The notes under the pieces are model-generated. The model was not told the origin of the DNA, made no database searches, and saw only the letters and a list, made by a program, of their open reading frames with translations. Shown here piece after piece: positions 46,196 through 56,483 of a stretch of DNA of 64,000 bases. Location of the stretch: contig NZ_LGEL01000010.1 of assembly GCF_001636695.1 (NCBI RefSeq), forward strand, positions 1-64,000, given 5' to 3'. The number at the start of each line of letters is the position of its first letter. Positions within the stretch are counted from its first letter, which is position 1. This DNA comes from Pedobacter panaciterrae. GTDB lineage: Bacteria > Bacteroidota > Bacteroidia > Sphingobacteriales > Sphingobacteriaceae. Both the position numbers and the translations under genes were made by a program.

Positions 46196-46227
46196 CAAAG
46201 TTACAATTCTTTTATTAGGGCTTAAAA
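46196..46227 (-). promoter_or_regulatory. Promoter of maeB-ruvA-sprA
   Basis: Minus-strand TTTT (46224-46227), a 20-base spacer and TAACTTTG (46196-46203), a perfect TAnnTTTG box. Predicted start about 46189, 16 bases before the maeB ATG. Confidence 0.5.
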
Positions 46228-46312
46228 TAAAAAAAAGGCAATTAAATTACGGATTTCGCGTGTTTAAATGCAATTATGAACAAAATGAACAGGAAAATAA
46301 ACAAACTGAATA

Positions 46313-47524
46313 CTAACTTTTCAGTCGACTTGGGGTGTCATTGTCTGTATGTGAGCTATATACTTTTATCTTCTGTCCCGGAACAATAGTTAAACTCCTT
46401 AGCTTGTTCCAAACTTTCAGATCCTGAACTTCAACATGGTATTTATTGGCAATCTCGCCTAAATTTTGTCCGCGTCTGACTTTATGAAAGAAGAAAATCG
46501 GCTTTGATTTAACGCTTCTTACAGGTCGCCTCTCATCATTTGATGCCAGCACAACTTTCATATTTGTTTCAATATCGGTATTAAGAACTTCATAGATCCG
46601 GGCAAAATTAGCCAGGCTAACTTTTGGGACGATCACTCGTTTTGGTTCTAATTCAGTACCGTTAACAATCTTCTTTTTATAGGAAGGATTCAGCGTACAC
46701 AGTTCTTCCTCGTCCATATTCAAAGCGCTAGCTAATGTAGGAATAGAAATAAAACGGTTCACCTGAATCGTGTCAGTAATCTTGATATAAGATGGTCTTT
46801 GCGAATTAATATGATGTTTATCTGAACATTTCATCACATACACTGCAGCAATAAATGCAGGCACATAATTCCTTGTTTCCGTAGGTAAAAATCTCCTGAG
46901 TTCCCAGAAATCATTTGAACCCGATTTCTCCATTGCTCTCTTAACATTTCCCATCCCGCAATTATATGCAGCAATAGCAAGAAGCCAGTCTCCCAGCTCC
47001 TCATAAGCATCTCTAAAATAAGTTGCCGCAGCATAACTTGCCTGTATAGGATCTTTCCGGTCGTCAACAAAATTGTCCATGTTTAATCCGTACTCTCTGG
47101 CAGTACCGAACATAAACTGCCATAACCCGGTGGCTCCTACTCTGGAAACCGCATGTGGATTCATAGAAGATTCTATGATTGGCAGGTATTTAATTTCTTC
47201 CGGAATATTAAGGCTTTTAAGGGCCTTTTCAAAAATCGGGAAATAGTAATCAGATAGGCCCAGCATTCTGCCCATCATATCCTTCCTTCCACTATAAATA
47301 TCAATGTACTTCTGTACATGTTCATTATAAGTGAGGGGAACGGTCTTCTGAATAGAATCTAACCTGTTCTTATAAGTATAATTATAGTTATTAAACAATG
47401 GAGTTTCATCAACTTCAGGTACTGAAGTTGTGTCGTTTAAAATTAAGCCATGTTGTTGGGCCGCTGCCGAAAAGCTAATTAATGCGAAAATGCAATAGGA
47501 TACAAAGTGTACTTTTATTTTCAT
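46313..47524 (-). CDS. Lytic transglycosylase with LysM domains (MltD-like)
   Basis: A 403-residue exported peptidoglycan-cleaving enzyme. The signal peptide ends after SFSAAAQQ. The SLT domain (about 95-220) has the catalytic Glu in IESSMNPHAVSRVGATGLWQFM and the AAYNCGMGNVKRA segment. A degenerate LysM lies at about 255-300, and a clear C-terminal LysM at about 348-392 (HKVRRGQNLGEIANKYHVEVQDLKVWN, split here). The second of two in-frame ATGs two codons apart is used. It lies downstream of gatA. Confidence 0.9.
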   Translation of the reverse strand: MKIKVHFVSYCIFALISFSAAAQQHGLILNDTTSVPEVDETPLFNNYNYTYKNRLDSIQKTVPLTYNEHVQKYIDIYSGRKDMMGRMLGLSDYYFPIFEKALKSLNIPEEIKYLPIIESSMNPHAVSRVGATGLWQFMFGTAREYGLNMDNFVDDRKDPIQASYAAATYFRDAYEELGDWLLAIAAYNCGMGNVKRAMEKSGSNDFWELRRFLPTETRNYVPAFIAAVYVMKCSDKHHINSQRPSYIKITDTIQVNRFISIPTLASALNMDEEELCTLNPSYKKKIVNGTELEPKRVIVPKVSLANFARIYEVLNTDIETNMKVVLASNDERRPVRSVKSKPIFFFHKVRRGQNLGEIANKYHVEVQDLKVWNKLRSLTIVPGQKIKVYSSHTDNDTPSRLKS

Positions 47525-47566
47525 AGGCATTTCATACTGCTTTCAAGGCTATTCAAAATAACCTCC

Positions 47567-49003
47567 TTAGTTTAAATTTTCATTTAAGAATGTTTGGGAC
47601 AATGATAGTAACTCTTCCTCCCTAAAATGTTTGGTCATCAATTGAATACTTAACGGCAAACCCTCATCATTATTGCCCAAAGGTATTGCTACAGCCGGAA
47701 TCCCTGTTAAAGAGGCCAATACAGTAAATATATCTGCCATATACATCACCAGTGGATCATCTATATTGTCTCCTATTTTAAAAGCTGGTGTTGGCGTTAC
47801 AGGAGTTAAAATCACATCAAACTCTTTAAGCATCTCTTCCATCTTCTCTCTGATCAACCTTCTTACCTGCTGTGCTTTTTGGTAATATGCATCATAATAT
47901 CCGGCACTCAAAACAAACGTTCCCAGCAATATCCTTCTTTTCACTTCTTCACCAAAACCTTCAGCTCTTGACTTTTTATAGAGTTCATTTAAACTGGTTG
48001 CTTCCAGATTGCGGTGACCATAATGCACCCCGTCATAACGGGATAAGTTAGACGAAGCTTCTGCAGTGGTAAGTACATAATATGCTGGCACCAGGTAATC
48101 AAGCAAATCGAACGACACGTAATCTACCGTATGTCCCTGAGCTTTAAATCGTGCTATGGCATTCAATATCGAATCCTTAATTGCAGGGTCTAACGCCTCA
48201 CTTTCTAAAGTTTCTCTTATCACTGCGATTTTCTTTTTAGTACCATTACCCAGTAATTCAGAATAAGTGGGCACTTCTTTTTTAGAAACCGTACTGTCAT
48301 AATCATCAGCTCCTGCTAAAACCTCTAACAATACTGCTGCGTCACTAACTGAAGATGTAATGGTACCCACCTGATCAAATGATGAGGCATAAGCAATTAC
48401 ACCATATCTTGAAATGCGTCCGTAAGTTGGTTTAAAACCTATACATCCGCAAAAAGCTGCTGGCTGCCTAACAGAGCCACCAGTATCAGTACCTAAAGCC
48501 GACAAGCATAAATCAGCCTGAACAGCAACAGCTGACCCTCCTGATGATCCTCCTGCTACCCTTTCATGATCGGCGGCATTACTTACCGGACCATAATAAG
48601 AGGTTTCATTGGAACCACCCATTGCAAATTCGTCACAATTTAACCTGCCAATAATAACAGCATCTTCGTTGATCAATCTTTCTACAACGGTAGCTGAGTA
48701 TGGTGATACAAAACCTTCAAGCATCCGCGAAGAAGCAGTAACCATATGGTCTTTATAAGATATATTATCTTTTATACCAATTACCATTCCAGCAAGCTTA
48801 CCGGCAGTTCCATTGTCGATTTTTTCCTGTACACGTTTTGCCTGCTCAGAAGCCGAATAAAAAAACACCTCATTGAATGCATTGAGGTGTTGATGAGCTT
48901 CTATTTGCTTAAAATAATAATCTAACAACTCAGGTAAGCTGAGCTTTTTTTGACCAATAAGAGTTTGTATCTCTGTTAAGGAGCTATACTTCTTCAAATT
49001 CAA
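47567..49003 (-). CDS. gatA: Glutamyl-tRNA(Gln) amidotransferase subunit A
   Basis: Amidase subunit that releases ammonia for Gln-tRNA(Gln) formation by transamidation. The 478 residues carry the amidase signature with the Ser-cisSer-Lys triad: Lys in VIGIKDNI (near residue 74), GGSSGGSAVAV (near 152) and the nucleophile Ser in GTDTGGSVRQPAAF (near 173). GatB and GatC are not in the window. It follows the two tatA genes. Confidence 0.95.
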   Translation of the reverse strand: MNLKKYSSLTEIQTLIGQKKLSLPELLDYYFKQIEAHQHLNAFNEVFFYSASEQAKRVQEKIDNGTAGKLAGMVIGIKDNISYKDHMVTASSRMLEGFVSPYSATVVERLINEDAVIIGRLNCDEFAMGGSNETSYYGPVSNAADHERVAGGSSGGSAVAVQADLCLSALGTDTGGSVRQPAAFCGCIGFKPTYGRISRYGVIAYASSFDQVGTITSSVSDAAVLLEVLAGADDYDSTVSKKEVPTYSELLGNGTKKKIAVIRETLESEALDPAIKDSILNAIARFKAQGHTVDYVSFDLLDYLVPAYYVLTTAEASSNLSRYDGVHYGHRNLEATSLNELYKKSRAEGFGEEVKRRILLGTFVLSAGYYDAYYQKAQQVRRLIREKMEEMLKEFDVILTPVTPTPAFKIGDNIDDPLVMYMADIFTVLASLTGIPAVAIPLGNNDEGLPLSIQLMTKHFREEELLSLSQTFLNENLN

Positions 49004-49037
49004 GAATACATTAAGATTAAAAATCAGGTTCTAAAAC

Positions 49038-49241
49038 CTATAACGGTTTGTTGGTGCGGTTTCTTTCTACCGGTTCATTGTCATCAACTCCGTCTTTGCC
49101 ATCTTTAAATTCTTTAATACCTTTTCCAAGTCCTTTCATTAATTCAGGAATCTTTCTACCTCCAAAAAGTAATAGTACTATTACAAGAATAACGGCTATT
49201 TCCATGCCACCTAACGCGGCTGATATCGTTGTGTTTAACAT
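49038..49241 (-). CDS. tatA: Twin-arginine translocase subunit TatA (second copy)
   Basis: A 67-residue protein: transmembrane helix at about 13-28 ([16 protein letters not shown]), the hinge and amphipathic helix [19 protein letters not shown], then a short acidic tail. TatA forms the translocation pore with TatC. It lies 11 bases after another, longer tatA gene. Confidence 0.9.
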   Translation of the reverse strand: MLNTTISAALGGMEIAVILVIVLLLFGGRKIPELMKGLGKGIKEFKDGKDGVDDNEPVERNRTNKPL

Positions 49242-49252
49242 GATATTTTTAG

Positions 49253-49645
49253 TTAAAGTTTAGTTTTATCTGTTTCTATTTTAGTGTTCTCTGTATTGTC
49301 ATTTGCAGCAACAAGATCCTGCTTTTCAAAATCTGATGGCTCCTTAATCCCCTCTGTAGTCTGAGTTTCAGGCTGCGGACTAGTTTCAGAAGGATGATGA
49401 CGATTAGTATTTGTGTCATTAATTACCGATTCGATATCATCAACTATACCTACGGAATTTATGTTGCGATGGATTTCTCTTTTAACTCCCTCAGAGGCAT
49501 CTTTAAAATCTCTGATTCCTTTTCCTAAGCCTCTTGCAAGTTCGGGTAATTTTTTACCTCCAAACAACAAAAGTACCACCGCCAGGATCACCATAATCTC
49601 ACCACTTCCCATGTTCAGGAATTCTATTAACGTCCCTCTATACAT
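49253..49645 (-). CDS. tatA: Twin-arginine translocase subunit TatA/TatB-like (first copy)
   Basis: A 130-residue TatA-family protein with the same helix-hinge-amphipathic helix ([35 protein letters not shown]) but a 75-residue hydrophilic, Thr/Asn/Glu-rich tail. The tail makes it TatB-like in length, yet the sequence [16 protein letters not shown] is that of TatA. A division of labour between the two copies is possible. The family start could be at the second Met (GSGEIMV region), but the annotated ATG is kept. Confidence 0.85.
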   Translation of the reverse strand: MYRGTLIEFLNMGSGEIMVILAVVLLLFGGKKLPELARGLGKGIRDFKDASEGVKREIHRNINSVGIVDDIESVINDTNTNRHHPSETSPQPETQTTEGIKEPSDFEKQDLVAANDNTENTKIETDKTKL

Positions 49646-49703
49646 TTTCTTACTGATTTATAATTAATTAATACAAATATAAACATTTATAATCCACAAT
49701 ATC

Positions 49704-50978
49704 CTATTTTGCTATCCATGCTTCTGGATTCTGTGCTGCCATTCCCCTTCTGATCTGGAATTGCAGTTGAGGAGTTCCCTCAGTAGTACCAACAGTACCT
49801 ATTGTTTGTTTTGTAGTCACTTCCTGGTCTTTCGAAACATTAACCGACTTTAAGTTCTGGTAAACAGTGAAATATTCACCATGTTTAATCAGGACAAAAT
49901 ATTTACCGTATTGTTCCATAACTGTAGTAACCTTGCCGTTAAATACTGCACGTACAGAAGCCCCCTCGGCAGTTTCAATGTTTACCCCATCATTGGTATA
50001 AGATGCCTGACCTTCCATGTGTCTTCCAAAACGCTCCGTAATTGAACCCGTAGCAACTGGCCATGGCAATGACCCGCGATTACTCTCAAATTGCGACGAT
50101 AACCTTGCAGCCTCCGGGGTTGCGGTCAGGTACCCGCCACTTGTTTTGGCTTTTGGAGCAGCAGCAACCGGAGCAGGTTTATTTTCCGCCTTAGCCTTAG
50201 CTGCCGCAGCTCTTTCTGCAGCCAAACGCTCTTCCTCAGCTTCTCTTCTGGCCTTTTCAATCTCCCTTGCAATAGCTGCACGTATATTCCTGTCAAGCTG
50301 TGCCGATATTTTTTTACGGGTTGCAATATCTTGTCTATACTGTTTCTCTTCCCTGCTGAATTTGTTCAGAACCTGAGATTGCTCACTTTTATTTTTACCA
50401 AGCTTATTTTTCTCCTGCTCCTGTTCATGTAAAAGGCTACTCTTTTCCTTAAGATTTTTATCTAAAATTACGATCTTATAGTTAAGGTCTTTCTGTTTGC
50501 CTTGTATATAGTCAGCCTGCTTTTTACGATACTGACCAAATTGCTGTAGATATTTAATCCGTTTGTAGGCCTGATTAAAATCGCTTGCCGCAAAAATGAA
50601 CATCATTTTATCATACGAGTTCCTGTTACGTTGCGCAAATCTGATCATACTTGCATATTCTTTTTTAAGCTGGCCCAACTGGCCTTTTAAATTATGAACA
50701 ACGTTTGTATTTTCATGAATCTGATTGTCCAGATTCTTCATCTCCGAATTGATCACAGAGATTTTGCTTTGCATTAATCCGATTTTGGCATTTAATGCAT
50801 TGATCTGACTTAAAGTAAGCTTTTTATTATTGGCAGCTTTATTGGCATTCTTCTGCAACAAATCAATTTCGCGTTGTATTGCTTCTTTTTTTCTTTTCAA
50901 CTCCGCACTACTTTGTCCAAAAGCAAAAGAGGCCGACAGTACAAATAAGAGGAGTAAAAATAATTTATTTAGCTTCAT
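49704..50978 (-). CDS. EnvC-like murein hydrolase activator, degenerate M23 domain
   Basis: A 424-residue periplasmic protein. A signal peptide lies at 1-21 (ASFAFG). A long coiled coil (about 24-265) ends in a Lys/Ala/Glu-rich linker, and a C-terminal LytM/M23 domain (about 305-424) follows. The zinc-site residues of active M23 enzymes are altered: the HxxxD position reads NDGVNIE and the HxH position LQFQIR, so it should be non-catalytic, like E. coli EnvC, which activates amidases at the septum. Next to DUF4292 and TPR genes in the same direction. Confidence 0.88.
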   Translation of the reverse strand: MKLNKLFLLLLFVLSASFAFGQSSAELKRKKEAIQREIDLLQKNANKAANNKKLTLSQINALNAKIGLMQSKISVINSEMKNLDNQIHENTNVVHNLKGQLGQLKKEYASMIRFAQRNRNSYDKMMFIFAASDFNQAYKRIKYLQQFGQYRKKQADYIQGKQKDLNYKIVILDKNLKEKSSLLHEQEQEKNKLGKNKSEQSQVLNKFSREEKQYRQDIATRKKISAQLDRNIRAAIAREIEKARREAEEERLAAERAAAAKAKAENKPAPVAAAPKAKTSGGYLTATPEAARLSSQFESNRGSLPWPVATGSITERFGRHMEGQASYTNDGVNIETAEGASVRAVFNGKVTTVMEQYGKYFVLIKHGEYFTVYQNLKSVNVSKDQEVTTKQTIGTVGTTEGTPQLQFQIRRGMAAQNPEAWIAK

Positions 50979-50998
50979 TACATCAAAAGTATAAAAAA

Positions 50999-51781
50999 TC
51001 AGTTTATTACCTCATACTTATTTGGAACATTAAACGGAAAATCAAGAGTAACATTACTCTCAATTTTCGAAAAGTCCAAATTGATATTAATTCTTTTATC
51101 CCCGGCCATAGAGTTAATTTTCAGATTAGTTGGGAAAAGATAACCGTTAATATTCTGATATTCTCCGTAGACAACCCTCAAAGACCTCCCCGATTCAATA
51201 TCATTCAGGTTATTCTCATTAACCTTCAATAAGGTATTAAAAATCACCCTATAGGCAAGTCCCTCATTCACACCACTAAGCGTCCAAACACCATTCTCTT
51301 GTGCAATTAGCGTCTCATCTCTAAAAAAATCCTTTACGGTATTTCCAGAGAAAATAGCTTGTAACAGCTCAAAATCAACCTGTTTATTGGTATAGGTATG
51401 CACGTAATTAAAAGGTTTCTTCAAATAGACACTCTGGAAGTTATTTCTAACCTTAATACTATCCGGAGTAATCAATGCCCTTGCCACTTCAATACCAAGC
51501 GCTGTAATACTTACCCAGATCTTTTTATTTTTCTCCATCCTGATATTCATGTTCACATTATTTGTATTCCCATTAATATCAAGACTGGCCTTAGCCCTAA
51601 GTGAAAGTGTATTAAAAGAAATATCCTTTTCTCTAAGCAACTTTACAGTTTCCGATTTCTTATTGTCCACAGGAGTTTCCACAACAGATGGTGGCTTAAC
51701 AATGGATTTCTTAGTCTTACAGGCCACTATTAGCGAAAAACAGGCAACAAACAGCAAACTATTGAATATATTTCTTCTCAT
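50999..51781 (-). CDS. DUF4292 lipoprotein, LolB-like
   Basis: A 260-residue lipoprotein with lipobox LIVAC ending at C21. The mature part is a DUF4292 domain, rich in beta strands (FNTLSLRAKASLDINGNTNNVNMNIRMEKNKKIWVSI region), similar in pattern to the LolA/LolB fold; the role is inferred only. Its start overlaps the end of the TPR gene by 23 bases, and it lies 20 bases before the EnvC-like gene. Confidence 0.8.
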   Translation of the reverse strand: MRRNIFNSLLFVACFSLIVACKTKKSIVKPPSVVETPVDNKKSETVKLLREKDISFNTLSLRAKASLDINGNTNNVNMNIRMEKNKKIWVSITALGIEVARALITPDSIKVRNNFQSVYLKKPFNYVHTYTNKQVDFELLQAIFSGNTVKDFFRDETLIAQENGVWTLSGVNEGLAYRVIFNTLLKVNENNLNDIESGRSLRVVYGEYQNINGYLFPTNLKINSMAGDKRININLDFSKIESNVTLDFPFNVPNKYEVIN

Positions 51782-53129
51782 TAATCTTCTTATTTAACTT
51801 CTCCGAATTATTTCCGGCACTTTTTGACTTTTTCCACTGCACTAATGCCAATTCTTTATCTCCTTTCAAAAACAAAACATCGCCATAGTACTCTATATAT
51901 AACGGATTCTCTTGATCTAACTGCAATGCTGTTTTAATATTTGTTAAAGCCAGTGCATTCTGATTCTCATTTTGAAGTGCCAACGCCATATAATAATATA
52001 AAACGGCCTGATTAGGATAAACCGACAAAGCATCATCGGCAGTTTTAATTGCCTCTTTATATAAGCCAAGCGAAGTCTGTATATTCAAAACCTGCTCCCA
52101 GACCGCATAAAGCTGGTCAGTTATTTTTAATGCCGACTGGAATTGAGCCAGTGCCCCCTGTAAATTTCCTTGTTGATAAAGCACATCACCATATAAGGCA
52201 AAAACTTTGGGGTCATCAGGATGAACTTTAGCTGCCACCATTGCAAGTTCAGCTGCATCATTTATCCTTAGTTGGTTTTTCTTGCCTCCTAAGAGCATCA
52301 CCACCACTTTAACCTTCTCATCAACGGGCATCATAGAATTTTCAAAGGCCATTTTTAAAGATGCCTGAGCCTGGATATTATTCTTTAATGCACTATAAAC
52401 ATCCGCCATAGCTAAATCCACTTCAAAATTATCCGACTCCAGTTCCTTTGCTTTTTTCAGCACAGCCAAAGCTTCAACATTCTGATTCTTCTGTATCAGT
52501 ACACCACTTGTATAAAGTAAACTTTTAACATCCGTTACATTCTCGGCAAGGATCTTTTCAACTGCTCTCTTATCAAGCCCATCGTCCTTTCCCATATTCA
52601 CACGCTGTCTGGCCTCTGTTAAAGCATCAGAAGGTCCAAACTTCTTTTCCAATACATCATACCCCTTCAAAGCTTCTTCCTCTTTCCCCGCTAAAAGCAG
52701 GGCATTAGATTTGTCAAAATAATAAGAATCTTCATCAGGAGAAAGTGCGATTAGCTTATCAAAAACACCAACCAGATCCTCCATATTGCCTTTTCGCTTA
52801 TAAAGCTCGGCAAGTAATTTCCAGTACCAAATATTATCAGGACTCAAAAGAGTAGCTTTTTTAATCGCCATTTCTGATTCCATTAGCTTATTCTGTCTGA
52901 AATTCAGTGTAGCAATTTCGAAGTAAGCGGCAGCATTATCAGGGTCAATCTTTAACAATTTATCAAAATTCTCTGCTGCCTTCGGGTAATTCTCACTCAG
53001 CTTTTCCTTTAAACCGGCAAAGAAAAGTGTTTTTATGGCCATGCTATCTAATGTAGAAACCACAGGTTCCTGGGCAAACACAACTGTGTTGCCGGAAAGC
53101 AATAACACTAAAAGCCACTTTACCTTCAT
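51759..53129 (-). CDS. Tetratricopeptide repeat protein
   Basis: A 456-residue exported protein with a signal peptide (about 1-19, VVFAQ) and about ten TPR units, e.g. PDNAAAYFEIATLNFRQNKL near 60-80, PDDPKVFALYGDVLYQQGN and PNQAVLYYYMALALQNENQ. TPR arrays bind other proteins. The conserved order dut-TPR-DUF4292-EnvC suggests an envelope assembly role, but no function is known. It overlaps DUF4292 by 23 bases and follows dut by six bases. Confidence 0.85.
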   Translation of the reverse strand: MKVKWLLVLLLSGNTVVFAQEPVVSTLDSMAIKTLFFAGLKEKLSENYPKAAENFDKLLKIDPDNAAAYFEIATLNFRQNKLMESEMAIKKATLLSPDNIWYWKLLAELYKRKGNMEDLVGVFDKLIALSPDEDSYYFDKSNALLLAGKEEEALKGYDVLEKKFGPSDALTEARQRVNMGKDDGLDKRAVEKILAENVTDVKSLLYTSGVLIQKNQNVEALAVLKKAKELESDNFEVDLAMADVYSALKNNIQAQASLKMAFENSMMPVDEKVKVVVMLLGGKKNQLRINDAAELAMVAAKVHPDDPKVFALYGDVLYQQGNLQGALAQFQSALKITDQLYAVWEQVLNIQTSLGLYKEAIKTADDALSVYPNQAVLYYYMALALQNENQNALALTNIKTALQLDQENPLYIEYYGDVLFLKGDKELALVQWKKSKSAGNNSEKLNKKINEKKYIQ

Positions 53130-53135
53130 AAAAAA

Positions 53136-53567
53136 TTATTTACCTGTATGTCCGTAACCGCCAGCACCACGTGTTGTGTCGCTCAATTCGCCTACCGACT
53201 TCCAGCTTACTGTTTCATGTTTTGCAATAACCATTTGGGCAATTCTATCACCATCACTCACTACAAAATCTGTATCAGACAAATTAACCAATAAAACTTT
53301 CAGTTCACCACGGTAATCCGCATCAATAGTCCCCGGCGAGTTCACAATACTAATACCATGCTTATAAGCAAGTCCACTACGTGGGCGTATCTGAGCCTCA
53401 TAACCAATCGGAAGTTCAATATGTAAACCTGTTGGAATCAAAACCCGCTGTAAAGGTTTAATCGTAATTTGGGTTTCTATGAATGCACGAATATCCATAC
53501 CTGCCGCATGTTCAGTTTCATATTGAGGCAATGGATGTCCGGAATTGTTTATAATGTTTATGTTCAT
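53136..53567 (-). CDS. dut: Deoxyuridine 5'-triphosphate nucleotidohydrolase
   Basis: Hydrolyses dUTP to dUMP, keeping uracil out of DNA. The 143 residues contain the five trimeric dUTPase motifs: [43 protein letters not shown] and the C-terminal [11 protein letters not shown]. It starts one base after the flippase gene ends. Confidence 0.96.
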   Translation of the reverse strand: MNINIINNSGHPLPQYETEHAAGMDIRAFIETQITIKPLQRVLIPTGLHIELPIGYEAQIRPRSGLAYKHGISIVNSPGTIDADYRGELKVLLVNLSDTDFVVSDGDRIAQMVIAKHETVSWKSVGELSDTTRGAGGYGHTGK

Positions 53568-53568
53568 T

Positions 53569-55092
53569 TTAGTTCTTTTTTAATAGGCCGATCAGTTCTT
53601 TTTTCTCTGAATAAAATGCAGCCAAAGCAAACAATATCAGCAACGCATTGCCAATAAACATGTTTCTGTGAAATACATTAAATGATATAAAAACGATCAC
53701 AATGGCTGCAACAATATAAGCTAAATTCTTTTTTATTTGATAAGGGATGGGATAATTACGCTGTCCCCATAAATAGGACATCACCATCATCCCTGCATAA
53801 GCGATAAATGAAATCCAGGCCGATGCCATGTAGCTATATTTTGGAATAAAGATCCAGTTCAATACAATAGTCAGTACCGCACCGATACCCGATATGTACA
53901 AGCCGTATTTCGTTTGATCAGACAACTTGTACCAAACCGACAAGTTCATATAAATTCCCAGGCTAAGGTAACCAAATACCAGTGGAGGGACTACTCCCAG
54001 CCCAGACCAATAAATATTTTGAACCACATGGTTGTTAACCACACGGGTTTCCGGACCTACAATTATCGTAGCCAGGATATTTACATTGGCCACAAGCGCA
54101 ACTGCTATAATCGCCACCGTAATTACAAAATAATTCATAATCCGCGCGTAGGTCTCTTTAGCATTTTTATTTTTTGAATGATTGAAAAAGAAGGGCTCAG
54201 CTCCCAATCTAAAGGCCTGCACAAAGATGCTCAGGAATAATGCGATTTTTGCACATAAACCGTAGATCCCCACTTCCTGATCACTGATACTGGCAGGCAG
54301 CATATGTTTAAGCATAGCCTTATCAAGCGCTTCGTTAATGATAAAGGAAATGTTGGCGATCAATACCGGCCAGCTATACACAAACATTTCTCTAAACATG
54401 CCAAGGTCAAACTTCAGCTTCAGCTGCAAAATTTCTGGTAATAGTAAAAATATGGTAGACACGCTTGCAATCACGTTCGACAAAAATACATAACCTACCC
54501 ATTTGGGCCTGTACCAACTTGCCATCCATTCCCCACCAGGCAGCTTGTGGCTAATGATCATCGGAATAAGGAACAGAAAAAACACATTAAAAAACACAAC
54601 GATAAAAATATTCAAACACTTTATTGTGCCAAACCTTATCGGCCTCCCCTCGGCACGGATCTTGGCAAAAGGAATTACACAAAAGGCATCCGTAACCAGG
54701 ATCGTCAGGAAACACTTTACATAAAAAGCATAATCTGAATGATCTTTAACATCTCCAGTTTGCATAAAGTCGATAATGCTGTTTAAAAAAAGTAGCGAGA
54801 ACAACAGAAATACAATAGAAATGGCGATTACTGCTCCAAAAGCATTGTTATAAACCAATTGCCGGTTATCATTCTTTTTCTGCAGATACCTGAAAAAGGT
54901 AGTCTCCATTCCAAAAGCCAGTATTGGATTGATAATAGCAGCATATCCATACATAGCCGTAAAAATGCCGTTTCCACCAACCGGTAATGCTCTCGCGTAA
55001 ATGGGCGTTAATGCAAAGGCAATCATCCTGGAAAGGATTGTACTGAGGCCATAAATAGCCGTATCACCAGCAAACTTCTTTAATACCGACAT
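53569..55092 (-). CDS. Oligosaccharide flippase family protein
   Basis: A 507-residue integral membrane protein of the MOP superfamily (Wzx-like), with about 13-14 hydrophobic segments and the N-terminal [22 protein letters not shown] typical of polysaccharide exporters. It would flip lipid-linked saccharides across the inner membrane. No glycosyltransferase cluster surrounds it, so the substrate is unknown. Flanked without gaps by dut and an acylphosphatase gene. Confidence 0.85.
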   Translation of the reverse strand: MSVLKKFAGDTAIYGLSTILSRMIAFALTPIYARALPVGGNGIFTAMYGYAAIINPILAFGMETTFFRYLQKKNDNRQLVYNNAFGAVIAISIVFLLFSLLFLNSIIDFMQTGDVKDHSDYAFYVKCFLTILVTDAFCVIPFAKIRAEGRPIRFGTIKCLNIFIVVFFNVFFLFLIPMIISHKLPGGEWMASWYRPKWVGYVFLSNVIASVSTIFLLLPEILQLKLKFDLGMFREMFVYSWPVLIANISFIINEALDKAMLKHMLPASISDQEVGIYGLCAKIALFLSIFVQAFRLGAEPFFFNHSKNKNAKETYARIMNYFVITVAIIAVALVANVNILATIIVGPETRVVNNHVVQNIYWSGLGVVPPLVFGYLSLGIYMNLSVWYKLSDQTKYGLYISGIGAVLTIVLNWIFIPKYSYMASAWISFIAYAGMMVMSYLWGQRNYPIPYQIKKNLAYIVAAIVIVFISFNVFHRNMFIGNALLILFALAAFYSEKKELIGLLKKN

Positions 55093-55371
55093 CTATTTCT
55101 TAATGATTTCAAAGTTCTGATAGTTTTTCACATCCCCGGGTATAACCTCAACATTTTCAATTTTGGCCCTGTCCGGTCCCTCATTGCACCATTCAACAAA
55201 AACCTCAAGTAAAGTATCATCACCCTCTGCCTCCATATACAGAGTGCCATCCTTTTCATTTCTTATTATACCTCTAATGCCCATCTGATCTGCAACGGCC
55301 TTAGTAGTAGCTCTAAATGAAACTCCCTGTACCTTTCCTGTTATTCTAATATCTATATGTTTCGTTTCCAT
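55093..55371 (-). CDS. Acylphosphatase
   Basis: A 92-residue enzyme that hydrolyses acyl phosphates. It carries the signature GKVQGVSFR with the catalytic Arg near residue 21, and the Asn-containing GIIRNEKDGTLYMEAEG (residues about 34-50). Usual family length. Adjacent to the flippase gene without intervening bases. Confidence 0.92.
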   Translation of the reverse strand: METKHIDIRITGKVQGVSFRATTKAVADQMGIRGIIRNEKDGTLYMEAEGDDTLLEVFVEWCNEGPDRAKIENVEVIPGDVKNYQNFEIIKK

Positions 55372-55393
55372 GTATACTTTAAAACTTTAACGG

Positions 55394-56347
55394 TTATTCA
55401 CTAAACTCTAATGTGCTTAACCTACTTTTTTCTTCTAAAAATTCCGACCAGATCTCATGCAGTATATCCGCTGCCGGCTTTATTTCCTTCAGCATGGCCG
55501 ACACCTGACCTATTTCTAATTCTCCTTCGGCCATATTCCCCTCAAACATACCTAATTTAGCACGAGCCTTACCTAACAACACTTTTAATCCCTCGGCACT
55601 TGCACCTTCTGCCTCTGCTTTCGCCACAGCCTCAGCAAATTCATTTTTTAGTAAGCGTACCGGAACCAGTTGTTTCATGCTCAACTTAGTATCACCTTCC
55701 ACTGCCTGTAATATTTTATGTTTAAAATTGGGATGGGCTGATGACTCTTCTGAAACTGCAAACGCCGATCCTACCTGTACTCCTTCGGCACCCAGCGCAA
55801 ATGCGGCAAGCATTGCAGCACCACTTCCAATACCACCGGCAGCAATTACCGGAACTTTAACCACAGCTTTAACCATAGGAATTAAACAAAGGGTAGTGGT
55901 TTCTTCTCTTCCATTATGTCCACCAGCCTCAAATCCTTCAGCCACAACCGCATCTACTCCGCTGGCTTCTGCTTTTAATGCAAATTTTGTATTGGCAACT
56001 ACATGCACTACAGTAATGCCTTTTTCTTTTAAAAATCCAGTCCAGCTCGCCGGATTTCCCGCCGATGTGAATACAACCTTTACTCCCTCAGCAACTATAA
56101 TGTCCATCACATCCTGCACATTAGGATAAAGTAGCGGAACATTGACCGCAAAAGGTTTTGCAGTTGCTTTTTTGCATTTTTGAATGTGCTCTAACAAAAC
56201 TTCCGGATACATGGATCCGGCTCCAATTATCCCTAATCCACCTGCATTAGAAACTGCAGATGCTAATCTCCAACCACTGCACCAAACCATTCCAGCCTGG
56301 ATAATCGGATACTGAATACCAAAAAGAGTTGCAATTCTATTCTTCAT
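55394..56347 (-). CDS. Nitronate monooxygenase family protein (FabK-like)
   Basis: A 317-residue FMN-dependent TIM-barrel enzyme. The N-terminal FGIQYPIIQAGMVW, a GGLGIIGAG loop, EGFEAGGHNGRE near residue 143 and PVIAAGGIGSG with GAEGVQVGSAF are the FMN- and substrate-binding segments shared by nitronate monooxygenases (2-nitropropane dioxygenase) and the enoyl-ACP reductase FabK. Which activity it has is not clear. The ATG at 56347 (MKNRIATLFG) is used; the longer frame would start with TTG. Confidence 0.8.
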   Translation of the reverse strand: MKNRIATLFGIQYPIIQAGMVWCSGWRLASAVSNAGGLGIIGAGSMYPEVLLEHIQKCKKATAKPFAVNVPLLYPNVQDVMDIIVAEGVKVVFTSAGNPASWTGFLKEKGITVVHVVANTKFALKAEASGVDAVVAEGFEAGGHNGREETTTLCLIPMVKAVVKVPVIAAGGIGSGAAMLAAFALGAEGVQVGSAFAVSEESSAHPNFKHKILQAVEGDTKLSMKQLVPVRLLKNEFAEAVAKAEAEGASAEGLKVLLGKARAKLGMFEGNMAEGELEIGQVSAMLKEIKPAADILHEIWSEFLEEKSRLSTLEFSE

Positions 56348-56414
56348 CAAATGCAAAGAAAAGATATTTATCTAAATAAAACTTCATCAACACCTATCGA
56401 ACAACAGTCTTATA

Positions 56415-56447
56415 AAAAAAACTGCCCGGACTAGCAATCCGGGCAGC
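56415..56447 (-). terminator. Terminator after the FAS1/SusD gene
   Basis: ctgcccgga (56423-56431) pairs perfectly with tccgggcag (56439-56447); on the minus strand a U run of eight (56415-56422) follows. Confidence 0.9.
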
Positions 56448-56483
56448 ATACTAATAGATAACTAAATTTTAATCTGACAGCGC

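Noticed and set aside
49253-49645. Longer TatA copy as a true TatB
   Set aside because: The hinge and amphipathic helix ([16 protein letters not shown]) are TatA-like and TatB-specific features such as a Glu in the membrane helix are not evident.
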